From: Bromus sterilis
Taxonomy: Eukaryota > Streptophyta > Magnoliopsida > Poales > Poaceae
DNA length: 64,000 nucleotides
Direction of reading: 5' to 3'
Assembly: GCA_950022295.1 (NCBI GenBank)
Contig: OX465598.1
Span: 61,612,001 to 61,676,000 of the forward strand
Part shown: one piece after another, positions 47,011 to 55,889 of the stretch
How positions within the stretch are numbered: position 1 is the stretch's first letter
Layout: every line of letters starts with the position of its first letter
Notes under the pieces: model-generated
What the model saw: only the letters and a program-made list of their open reading frames with translations
Told to the model about the DNA's origin: nothing
Databases searched by the model: none
Program-made: the position numbers and the translations under genes

Positions 47011-48634
47011 ACTCGTGGGAGGAGTTGAGTTTTTTTTTTTTGAGGGATTGTTGGTGACTTTTGGGTGCGGCTTCTCTCTGCGTCAAAAACACAGCAAAGC
47101 TGCATTGTTCGGGACGCCCATGGGTTGGCAGCCCAGGAGTGAGGAGTGATGGGCTCTGTAACACTAGTAAATGCAAATATCACTTTTCGCTTCGGTGTTA
47201 CAAGTGGTGTAATTTTGTCTCCAAAAAAAATACAAGTGGTGTAATTTACACACGCTATTTGTTGCAAGTAGATGTTACCCTGCGCATTGCTGTGAAAACT
47301 GTTAACAAATAATTTAATATTTTCAAATATATAAAATTTTATAAAATATAGTAGTATAATTTGAATATAAATAATTTTTAGAATGAAATATTGCTTAGTG
47401 TAAAAATATTTTTTAATGAAAAAGCTAAAAATGAGTGTGATTTTTTTATTTCTTAATTTATTACCTTATATCGCTGAGACGAAAACAACGTTGAGTAGAG
47501 ATAATGAAGACAACACCCTTGATTAAACCTAAAATAATGATAGCTATTATATATGTACATTCATAAAAAAATGTCCAATCTAAAAATAAAATGTGAGTTA
47601 ACTCATAATTTGAATTTTTATAAAAAAGCTATAAATCATGAGGTTGAGTGCATACTTTTTTTTAATATTTATTTTTGATAGTTTGCGTGCGCATGCCAAG
47701 ATAAGGGGGCATGTGCATGAAGAGTTAGTGAAAAATAATTTTTACATGATAAACCTACTTGATGATATGAATAGTTTACATGTCAAGATAAATAGGTTAA
47801 TGGAGATGGATTATTTAGGTATTATAGATTAGAGAATTTTGAGTGAAATTTTCACCTCGCATGAGGATGGAAGGTTGGTTATTTGTGTTTTTTTCTAGTT
47901 TTTCTTAAATAATTTATCTCTCAAATTATGTGTCTAAATAATGAATCGTTTTTATCGTTGCATTTTTCACGTAGAGATCTATAAAACTAGATCCCATATT
48001 GATAGGTTTCGATGAAACTAAACTGTAGTTAAAATTCCATGGAACTGCAAATCTGCTAGTCGCGCATTCACAACTTCGCTTATTGTGGAACCACATATAT
48101 GCTTATCACGCAGCCACATCTTAGCTTGTCGTACAGTCACATACTTACTTTTTGTGGAGCCATAATTTTATTTCTCGCGAAGCCACAAGTTTACTTCTCA
48201 TTGAGCCACATTTTTTGCTTCTCATGTACTAATTTTTTTGCTTCTTGTTGAGACCATAGTTCTTGTGTAACCACAATTTCACCTCTCCCGCATCCATAAT
48301 TTAGCTTCTCGTGCAACCATGGATTTAGTTTGCGTGTAGTTACAGTTTTACTTCTGGCGCAATTATAGATTTAGTTCGCGCGAAAGCCCTCGCGGATGCA
48401 CCAGAACGCGACACGTGGCTGCTTCTAAACACATCAAAAGTAACCTCTACGGGTACCTAATAGCTTGTTTGTAGTGCGTATCACAGACACCCGTTGAAAA
48501 CCTCAAGAGGAGGTATGATGTAGCAAGCGATAATTTCCTCTTAGTGAAGATAACGAGGTTATCAGTTAGTAGGACTTCTAGTAGCTTCCATCCGGGGTTT
48601 TTTATGTGTTATTTCTTTATGGGTTTTTCGTTTT
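47011..48634. other. ZW10 5' flank and AT-rich intergenic DNA
   Basis: The ZW10 promoter should lie here just to the right of 47010. An A/T tract (47030-47042) is present, but no convincing TATA box was found. From 47300 the sequence is very AT-rich, with no protein-like frame except short chance ones. A degenerate short repeat occupies about 48055-48390. Confidence 0.5.
48055..48390. repeat. Degenerate tandem repeat with about 30-bp units
   Basis: Variants of GCTTCTCGTGCAACCATAAT recur about eleven times: TCACGCAGCCACATCTTAG, TCTCGCGAAGCCACAAGTTT, TCTCATTGAGCCACATTTTT, TCTCGTGCAACCATGGATTT and so on. Unit length varies around 28-33 bp. Confidence 0.6.
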
Positions 48635-50378
48635 TGAAAGTTCAAGTATGTGATCAGAGGGGGAGTGGGTGAATGATCACTTTAAAATTTTCGACTGAAA
48701 CTATTGAAGTGAAGCATAAGTAAGGCGAAACAACGAAGTAAAACCAAGGTTTTAAATAGCATGCTATGAAAAATAGCGTGACCCTTTTTCAGAAGCTACA
48801 AAAGATATAGCGGGATATAGCGAAGTTACATTTAAAATAGCGTGATGAAAAAATGGCGATAAACCCAAATATTAAGGATTTCAAGCTTTTTAAGTTTCAA
48901 CATTAAAAATGTGTCCAAATGTCGAGGCCAAATCCATGGCACAAATACAAATATGAGGATTAAATCCACGCACAAAAAGTAATAAACTCTAAAAGAAAAA
49001 TTGTTTTAAGCTTTTAATCAGAATCATTGGCATCATCTTCAGATGAACTAGAAAAACCACCAAATGAACACAAGGTTTTAAATAGCGTCCTATAAAAAAT
49101 AGCGGGTTATCAAGTTTAGATTGATTTAGCGCGTTAAAAACTTCATTAGCGCTGTAGCGGTAATTTTAAGCTAAATATAGCGTAGCCCCTCAAATTAAGC
49201 TATAGCGCGCTAATAACCGCGAAATAGCGTGCTATTTTTTTCATTGAGTAAAACTGGAAGCGAAACTAAATGCAGTGAATCAAAACACATTGAAGCATAA
49301 CTGCGAAGCAATTGCAATACTGAAGGTAAATGCTTGAAGTAAAACGAACTGGGACTCGGCGATGTTTGTTCGACCAGTTCACGCTCTGCAAAGCGCTACG
49401 TCTAGTTGGAGGGACTGGTGATTGAACACCTGGAGCAAATCTCTCTCCGTCCGTTGCTCCAGTGCACCAAACTCCTTGAGCTTGGTCAGTTCTTCACTCG
49501 TGGTTGATTATTGAGGAAATCACCGAAACCTTTGACAAACTGGACTTCGAGGCAACAATTACTCTTCGCTCTCTGAAGAACAACACTCTAACCGTCTAGG
49601 AGAATTGCAGTTCTCCAAGATAAAAAGGCTAGTAAGTTTTCACCTAAGTCATCTCGAATCTACTCAGATCAATGGGACTTAGGCTTCAGTATTCTGGATT
49701 TTGGGTTTTGCTTCGGTGACATTTTTGGGGTGCTCTCTTCAGTTTCTCTCAGGAATATTCTCAGAGCAGCCACCTGCAAATGGAGGAGGGGGCGGCGTAT
49801 TTATAGTTGGCGACCCCGAGGTGCAGAATGACCAAATTGACCCGAGGTGACTTCTTGACACGTGTCCACAACGGTCGGATTTGTCATCACTGCGCAACTT
49901 TACTTGCGGAACAAGTAAAGCTGACTCACGGACTTAGTTCTGCTTCAGAAGCCAAAAAACGAAGTCTTTGCTGCTGAAGCTTAACTTAGTGCACATGAGA
50001 TTTCTTCACTCAGGCTTCTCACTTGCTGTGGATTTGATCTGAGCAATTTCTCAATGACTTCGGTGTCCACAGACTAAAGACCCCTCTTGATAGTACGGTT
50101 TGTTCTATGACTCAAAGAACAGAAAAAGAACTACACAAAAACATCTAAGTCTTGCGCCGTCTTCTTCATTTCCTTCAATGAGTTGAGCTTCAGGACACCT
50201 TCATTTTTGGGGGTCATCCTCCGTGATTAAGCTTCGCTAAACGGGGTAATGCTTCGATAACTTGAAAACCTTCCCTGAAGCTTTATCTCAACTGTTTACA
50301 CTAGAAAACATTGTTAGTTCCTCTACTGTCTTGTCCAACAATATCCAAAACACACGGGGGCAAAACTTTGCTCTTACA
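48635..50378 (-). repeat. 3' LTR of the SIRE/Maximus-like element
   Basis: On the minus strand the LTR starts TGTAAGAGCAAAG at 50378 and ends GAACTTTCA at 48635; TGTAAG/CTTTCA are near-inverted ends. A TATA box on the minus strand (CTATAAATAC, about 49797-49806) fits. A foreign segment of about 500 bp (48741-49247) is embedded. Confidence 0.65.
48741..49247. mobile_element. TTTTAAATAGC-type repeat element within the LTR
   Basis: The sequence CAAGGTTTTAAATAGC occurs at both 48740 and 49071 and is followed each time by a GCTATGAAAAATAGCG- or CCTATAAAAAATAGCG-type segment. At the right, GAAATAGCGTGCTATTTTTT is a partial inverted match. Similar A/T-rich ATAGCG words fill the interval. Both sides share LTR-like words (GAAGCGAAAC), so this is probably an insertion. 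Class unknown. Confidence 0.45.
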
Positions 50379-50916
50379 ATCTCCCCCTTTTTGGACTATT
50401 GTTGACAAAACATGCATCGATAAAAGATATTGAAGTTTTTGTGAAGTGATGGGACAAACTCTAAGATATGAAGTTTTTGACTCCCCCTGAATGCAAGCAT
50501 CGAAGATTTATATAATCGAAGTTAATGCTTGATGAAATTTTTCTTCGGTGGGGAGCAAAACAAATATCTTAGCGAATACAATTGCATTTGAAGATATATA
50601 TCCAGGAATGTATGCAATTGCTTCCAATGACATGTGACTTAGAAAATAATAACCACCTGCAAGATAGAGGATACGAAGCAATACTTGCAAGCAAAGGGGT
50701 TATTAAAACTTAAGCGTAGCACAGGAGTAGCATGACCGAAGTTAAACTTAAGTTACAACCCAATCGAAGAGAATGGAATGTTTGTTGTAACTTAACCAAG
50801 CGAAGCAAAAGAAAATAGCAAACCCTTTCCCCGATGCAAATCTAACTCATCGATGCCCTCATTCTCCCCCTTTTTGTCAATGATTGGACAAAAGGTTGAG
50901 AAAAGGTTCGAGAGAT
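50379..50916. other. 3' untranslated region and purine tracts of the SIRE/Maximus-like element
   Basis: No gene. On the minus strand AAAAAGGGGGAGAT lies directly before the LTR (50380-50393), and a similar AAAAAGGGGGAGAA lies near 50865-50878, just after the ORF stop. Each is linked to an ATTG(T)TGACAAA-like segment. A third weaker tract (CAGGGGGAGT) is near 50480. Confidence 0.6.
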
Positions 50917-53205
50917 CTATTGCGCGGCATCAGCACCCTGGGAACCCGACGAAGCAGAGCTTGATGAAGACTCATCCGACGAAGACTGATGGCCAGAGGA
51001 TTCTTCTTCGGAAGAAGACGAAGGAATAGCTTCGTGGCGCGTCTGGGTGATGAGGTTGATGTCGAGGTCACTGTTGTCGAGGCCGTCGTCGTCCTTTGAT
51101 GTGATGGAGTCATTCTCAGAGACGGTATCAGGCCGGATGGGTTCAGGCTCGTTGACGAAGAATACTTCATCAATCTTGTGCAGGGGAGGGATCTTTGGAT
51201 TCGGGCGGTCCACCGTATCATCACGGGAAAAGTTTCGCTGGAGGTGCTCATACTCTTTGTAGATGCGATCTTTACGAAGGCCTTTGACAGAGTTGAATTT
51301 CCGGAGCCCCTTCCAGGAATGACGTTTGAGAACACGCAAATACTGATTGTTATTGAGTGCAATGTTGCCAACTCTGTTTATCTCATCAGCAAGACATTGC
51401 ATCTGGCGCTGATTGGCTTCAATGAAGTTTTCGAGCATTTGCTGCGACCGAAGATTAACTTCAAAGTGGTGGCAGTCTTTCTGGAACTTCTTTGATAAGT
51501 TTCGCTCATTGACTTCATGGCGCACGCCAACATATGTGGCAAAGGGATCATTGGGCTTCCTCAGCAATGCCAAAGTGTCACGCACTGGTGGAAGGAAAAG
51601 CTTCGGATGATGGAGAGCCACAAAGTCTTCGTTCCTGCCATAATCGCATACAACTTGCAGCCAGGGAGCATAAGGTTTCAGTGTGAATGGAAGCTCTGCT
51701 GCATGAACCAAGTTCCTAATGAAGCAGTCTTCAAAGTCAAAGATGATACCATGAGTGAGCTTCATAATTGCATGCCTTGTCTCTGGATAAATGTTCGATT
51801 CTTCCGAAGCAGTACTCAATGGAATCAAAGAGTTGGACAAGATGTAGAACCAAGTCCTGGAGATAAAGTTCAAATGCTTCGGGCGAATGTTTTCAGGAAG
51901 GTAGCTTGCAGAGACTTCAGTGTCCAACAGGGTAGAAAATTCTTCTTCAGCCAGATCAGGTTCTAAGTGAATCTTTTCTTGGACTCCAGAATGCCTTGGA
52001 ATATTGACAATCTCCATGAATTCGGCAGAGGACATTCTGAAGACTTTACCTTGGATCATCCATTCCAGCGTCCATGAGCTGGGTTCATTGGCATCACCAG
52101 AAACATAAAGAGTTGCATAGAATTGCTTGATGAGTTCAGAATTGAAGGGAGTGCTTAAAGCAAACATCCGAGTCAGATTCTGATTCTCAATGGTTTTGGC
52201 TACGTTTTGAAAGCAAGTGGCAGTGGAAAGACTTCGCATATCCAGAAATTTATGCCTAAACAGAACTCCTTGCTGACAGAAGACTTTGGTGTATAGGATT
52301 TTTTTCTCTGGAGTCCAAAAGCGAAGATCATCTGCAGTGCGATCTGAAGCATACGGATTGACACCAAAGAAACGGTGGCGCTTCTGATGCTGTTCTAAAT
52401 TGAAATCCGGACCATGCCTTGAAGAATAACCAGCGCCCTTGAAGATAGGAAAAGTTTCACGAGGGTAATTTGAATCAAGCTGGGTGTCTTGGCAGGGGCG
52501 CGAATGTGCGCGAAACCTTTGCAGAGGAGCAATTTGATTGGCTCTAGAAGGGCCAGCAGTTTGAGCGACTATGAGCGCTTGCTTTTGCGAAAGATTCAGT
52601 ATCTGAACTTGTTCTTCTTCGTCATCATGTACTTCGGTATGAGGCACATTTGATTCGGAGTCTTGAGCGGTTCTGGCAGGGGGAAAATCTCGGGTGACAC
52701 GTGTTCTGGAGTGGGTTGGAGATGGTGCATTTTCTTCATTGGGAGGTGATGGAGGCGGTGCAGGAGCAACTGGTGGAGTGGGAATCCTTTGTGGTGAGGG
52801 GGTTGGAGCACGGATGGGTGTGGGTGCACGGGGTGGAATGGGTGTGGGAGTTCGTGCAGGTGTTGGAGTAGGGGTAGGGGCTCTTTGTGGTGGAGGTTGT
52901 TTGGGGGTGGTTCTGGTAGGAGGAGGTGTGGGAGTTTTGGTGGGTGGAGCTGAAGGTTTTGGTATGGGTTGGGATGGCTTTGGCTTCGGAGTAGGAGTGG
53001 GAACTGCTTCAGGGGTTTCCTTCGGCTGCTCATTACTAGTGTCCATGTCAGCAGCTGAAGCCAAAGTTACCTTCCGCTTCTTTGTGGTTTTCTTCTTCGG
53101 TGAAGGACCTGAAGCCTTTGAAGCAGTAGGCTTTGCAGCCGATGGATGTGCAATAACTGGTTCAGCTTCGGGCGAAGCCTTGCGTTTCCGCGAATCTCTT
53201 TCCAT
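50917..53205 (-). CDS. Extra ORF of the SIRE/Maximus-like element, C-terminal 762 residues
   Basis: The frame starts MERDSRKRKASPEAEPVIAH. It has a basic N-terminus (KKKTTKKRKV, a likely nuclear signal), a long proline/threonine repeat region (PTPTPARTPTPIPPRAPTPI), and then a folded domain of about 350 residues with motifs such as RHRFFGVNPYASDRTADDLR, WTLEWMIQGKVFRMSSAEFM and TRHAIMKLTHGIIFDFEDCF. That domain resembles the putative plant transposon protein family common in grass retroelements. The tail is acidic and serine-rich. No membrane segment is present. Adjacent upstream frames look like its earlier part, so this is probably the 3' piece of a larger broken ORF and not a stand-alone gene. 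Confidence 0.6.
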   Translation of the reverse strand: MERDSRKRKASPEAEPVIAHPSAAKPTASKASGPSPKKKTTKKRKVTLASAADMDTSNEQPKETPEAVPTPTPKPKPSQPIPKPSAPPTKTPTPPPTRTTPKQPPPQRAPTPTPTPARTPTPIPPRAPTPIRAPTPSPQRIPTPPVAPAPPPSPPNEENAPSPTHSRTRVTRDFPPARTAQDSESNVPHTEVHDDEEEQVQILNLSQKQALIVAQTAGPSRANQIAPLQRFRAHSRPCQDTQLDSNYPRETFPIFKGAGYSSRHGPDFNLEQHQKRHRFFGVNPYASDRTADDLRFWTPEKKILYTKVFCQQGVLFRHKFLDMRSLSTATCFQNVAKTIENQNLTRMFALSTPFNSELIKQFYATLYVSGDANEPSSWTLEWMIQGKVFRMSSAEFMEIVNIPRHSGVQEKIHLEPDLAEEEFSTLLDTEVSASYLPENIRPKHLNFISRTWFYILSNSLIPLSTASEESNIYPETRHAIMKLTHGIIFDFEDCFIRNLVHAAELPFTLKPYAPWLQVVCDYGRNEDFVALHHPKLFLPPVRDTLALLRKPNDPFATYVGVRHEVNERNLSKKFQKDCHHFEVNLRSQQMLENFIEANQRQMQCLADEINRVGNIALNNNQYLRVLKRHSWKGLRKFNSVKGLRKDRIYKEYEHLQRNFSRDDTVDRPNPKIPPLHKIDEVFFVNEPEPIRPDTVSENDSITSKDDDGLDNSDLDINLITQTRHEAIPSSSSEEESSGHQSSSDESSSSSASSGSQGADAAQ

Positions 53206-54214
53206 AATGGAGCATTATGGGTCTTCACCATTTCATCAACAGCGGCCTTGACTTTGCCTCTGAAGATTTTGATGTTGTTCTTGGTGGTGGTGTTGACGTC
53301 TGTCACTTGCTGAAGTAATTTCAGAGTGTGCTGTTTGAATTCTTCATCTGGTTCAGATTCAGCGCGCTTCTGATAGTTGTGAATCTTTGTAACTTCAGCT
53401 CTATCTCTAGAATGCAAATCCTTTAGTTGACTGATCATTGTGGAGATCATTGCTTCGATGGAGCTTGAGATGTAAACTTCTCCAAGATCAACAGCTTCAG
53501 GCTCTTCAGCAACACATTTTCCTAAAGGGCTTCAGTGATGCCCAACTGATCCCACAGTTCGCCTCCACGAGGGTCAGGGAACTGATGTTCACTATGGCAA
53601 TCAGCTTCAGGAAGAGATATGCCTTTATTCTTTGATGGAATAGCTTCAGTGGAGGGAGTCATATCTACAATGGGCTTTTTCTGACTTGCCCTAGCCGCTT
53701 TCTCAGCTTTCTTTGTCCTGAGGCCTCCTAAAGAGGCCTTGCGTTTTGCTTCATGTTCAGCCAGCTGTTTAGCTTCAGCGACAGCTTTCTCTTCATTCTT
53801 TTCGGCTTCGGCGAGCTTGCGCTTCGTCTCAGCCTTCTCTGCAGCCAATCTGGCGGAGTCCAACTCCTTTTGCTTTCTTGCAGCATCCTCATCTGCTTTC
53901 TTCTTTTCGGCAGAACTTCTGGCAAGAATGCTGCGCTCAAGTGCCTCTTCGAGGTCTTTCTGTCTCAGTTCTTCTTCAGTGAGATTTCGCTTCGCTGAAG
54001 GGTTTGGCGGGGCAGACTGCTTGGGCTTCGTTGGTGCAGAAGTCTTTGCAGATTGTTGCTTGGCAGGGTCATGCCTCTGCTTCGATCGCCTCTTAGTTTT
54101 GAGAGCATCAGCCGGTGGCTTGGAGGCCAAGGGCTTCGCAACCACCAAGTTTGATAGATCAATGGTGGGGCGAGCAGAGGGCTTGTCCTTGGTGTCGAGG
54201 AACGGCCCCGACAA
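53067..54214 (-). pseudogene. Upstream, frame-shifted part of the same extra ORF
   Basis: Two more minus-strand frames precede the 762-residue frame. From 54214 to 53522 lies a lysine/alanine-rich coiled-coil segment (RQKDLEEALERSILARSSAE, then KRKLAEAEKNEEKAVAEAKQ) ending GITEAL and a stop. From about 53520 to 53067 the frame moves by one and continues VYISSSIEAMISTMISQLKD. A second shift near 53200 leads into the long frame. The first frame has no ATG near its start and runs unbroken into the Tat-like LTR boundary at 54220, so its true beginning was displaced by that insertion. Confidence 0.62.
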
Positions 54215-54220
54215 ATCCCA

Positions 54221-54608
54221 TGGTCAGGGACCCTGGGCTAGTTGGAGAAGACACAGGTTGGACGATAAGCTCGTCGGCAAACAGGAGGATACACTTCCTG
54301 CTCGATATATTGATTGTGGAGAAGTTACAGGGGATGCCAAGGCAGATGCGCTCTAGGCTAGGGTTACAGGCGATGTCTCTCCTTATGCGTTGCCCCTCCT
54401 GGCCTTTATATAGTAGACCAGGTCTCGGGGAATCAATCTACAATTACAGGTAATCTAACCCTAGCTTGTACGGCAAGTCCCTGCACCTTCCTTGTCAGTC
54501 GAGGACTCCCAATGTCGGTGCCATCTAGCGGGCCAAGGTGAATCCGGCGGTAACTCCGTGGGCCTTCAATGACACCGGGTAGGCCCATCAGTAAGAGTCG
54601 TGGGGTCA
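54221..54608 (-). repeat. 3' LTR of the Tat-like element (about 388 bp)
   Basis: On the minus strand the LTR begins TGACCCCACGACTCTTACTG after a purine tract AACGAGGGGG (54609-54618) and ends GGGTCCCTGACCA. A minus-strand TATA box (CTATATAAAGG, near 54404-54414) lies inside. Boundaries were set from the PPT and from the point where the neighbouring ORF is cut; the far LTR is outside the window, so they are approximate. Confidence 0.6.
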
Positions 54609-54618
54609 CCCCCTCGTT

Positions 54619-55889
54619 AGTAGCCCCCGAGTGCCTGGGGGACTCAAAGAGTCGCGCAGGGACTCGAGTTCGTCTTCATGCGTCCGTGGCTTGTATGCGC
54701 GGTGCACCCGCGGTCGCTGGCAGCATGGTGGCCATGACAAAACCTGTTTCGAGGGATGCTAAGCAGAAAGGGCCCAAGGAGTCGACGGATCGAGCCTTAG
54801 TGAATTGCGCTAGTGGCAAATACCGCGATCGCCCAATCAAAACCATGTCCCTCGACATGAGCTTGGAATACTGGAGCATAGCAAAAGTCCGGCCGCTTCA
54901 TGTCTTACGGTGTTCATTTGCCGCCAGTTGGTTGCGTAGCCCAAGGCGCGTCCGCCCGTCTTTATACTTCATGCGCAGCGCATGGAAAGGTTGGGAGTGA
55001 AATCGCTCTTCGGCAAGTCCCAGCCCGGCCGAACTTCGCAGCGGGGTCTTACCTACACGCTGGTCTTGCGTGGCATCTGGGCGCAGTGTGTCGTGGTTCC
55101 AGGAATAGGTGTGTTTTTGAGGCGCAGAGCCTTATAGCATTTCACCCACTTGGAACAAATCATCAAGTGAGCTGTTCACTCATCTCACTCGCGGAGCTTG
55201 TTTCGAGTGCTTAGGCGAGGAATCCTTCTGCGAGTAATTACTCGAAAGTTGTTTGAGTTTCTTTCAGAGGTGAGGGAGCACCCAAAACCCTCAAGATTGC
55301 GAGTGGTCACTCGAGCACCTTGTGGGTCCATAGGTGAGGGAGCACCTGTAACTCTAGTGCGTGCGAGTAATCACTCGAGCACCTTGTTGATCTTCAGATG
55401 AGTGAGCACCTGGGGACTCTCGAGATGGGCTCCTCCCGATGGGAGTGAGATTTTTTTGCTTTGTTGGAAAAAGATCTGATAAAATCTCTAGGCGTCGGTA
55501 GCGTACCTGATACGCTTTGCCTGTGACAAGACGTTGGCGTGGTCTTCTGCTGTTTTTGACCACTGTAGCCTGCCGTAGGAAACGACCTGGCGTGGTCCCG
55601 TCGAAATTTTCGCATTGTGCGATTATGGTCCTCTTTTTCGCGCGTCGTGCACGGTGTTGTTACTGCGCCGGTTGAGTTTTCCATGCATTGCACCCCTCGT
55701 GGGATCGTGGCACGTTTACTAGGTAGCAGGGGTGAACGGCGATCCTCCGTGTTAGGCTCCGGGGTTAAATAGGTTTGCGGCTAGGTAAACTTAGGTTTTC
55801 ACCCAGCCATTGTTTTCCCCGTCTTCTTCTTGCCTTCTCCAGTTCTCGAGTTCTTCCTCTTCCGCTGCTTTGATTCCTCTTCGATCTCT
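54619..55889. other. Region between the Tat-like LTR and the antisense ORF
   Basis: No protein-like frame. TAGCCCCCGAGTGCCTGGGG near 54620 resembles the start of the 72-bp repeat at 63289. From about 55190 to 55430 a degenerate repeat of about 65 bp recurs three times (AGGTGAGGGAGCACC, AGGTGAGGGAGCACC, AGATGAGTGAGCACC). The promoter of the antisense ORF should lie here, but no sure TATA box was identified. Confidence 0.5.

Larger units (their letters stand above)
48635..54220 (-). mobile_element. 3' part of a SIRE/Maximus-like Ty1/copia retrotransposon (minus)
   Basis: Reading right to left: an extra (env-like position) ORF region in three frames, a 3' untranslated region with AAAAAGGGGGAGA-type purine tracts, and a 3' LTR starting TGTAAGAGCAAAGTTTTGCC. 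The AAAAAGGGGGAG purine tract, and an LTR end with TTCACCC..CCCCTCTGATC before GAACTTTCA, match what I know of the SIRE lineage. Gag-pol is not in the window; the element is cut at its right by the Tat-like element at 54221. The lineage call is an inference from these motifs. Confidence 0.68.

Noticed and set aside
52694..53251. Glycine/valine-rich plus-strand frame of 185 codons
   Set aside because: It is the reverse complement of the proline/threonine repeat of the minus-strand extra ORF.
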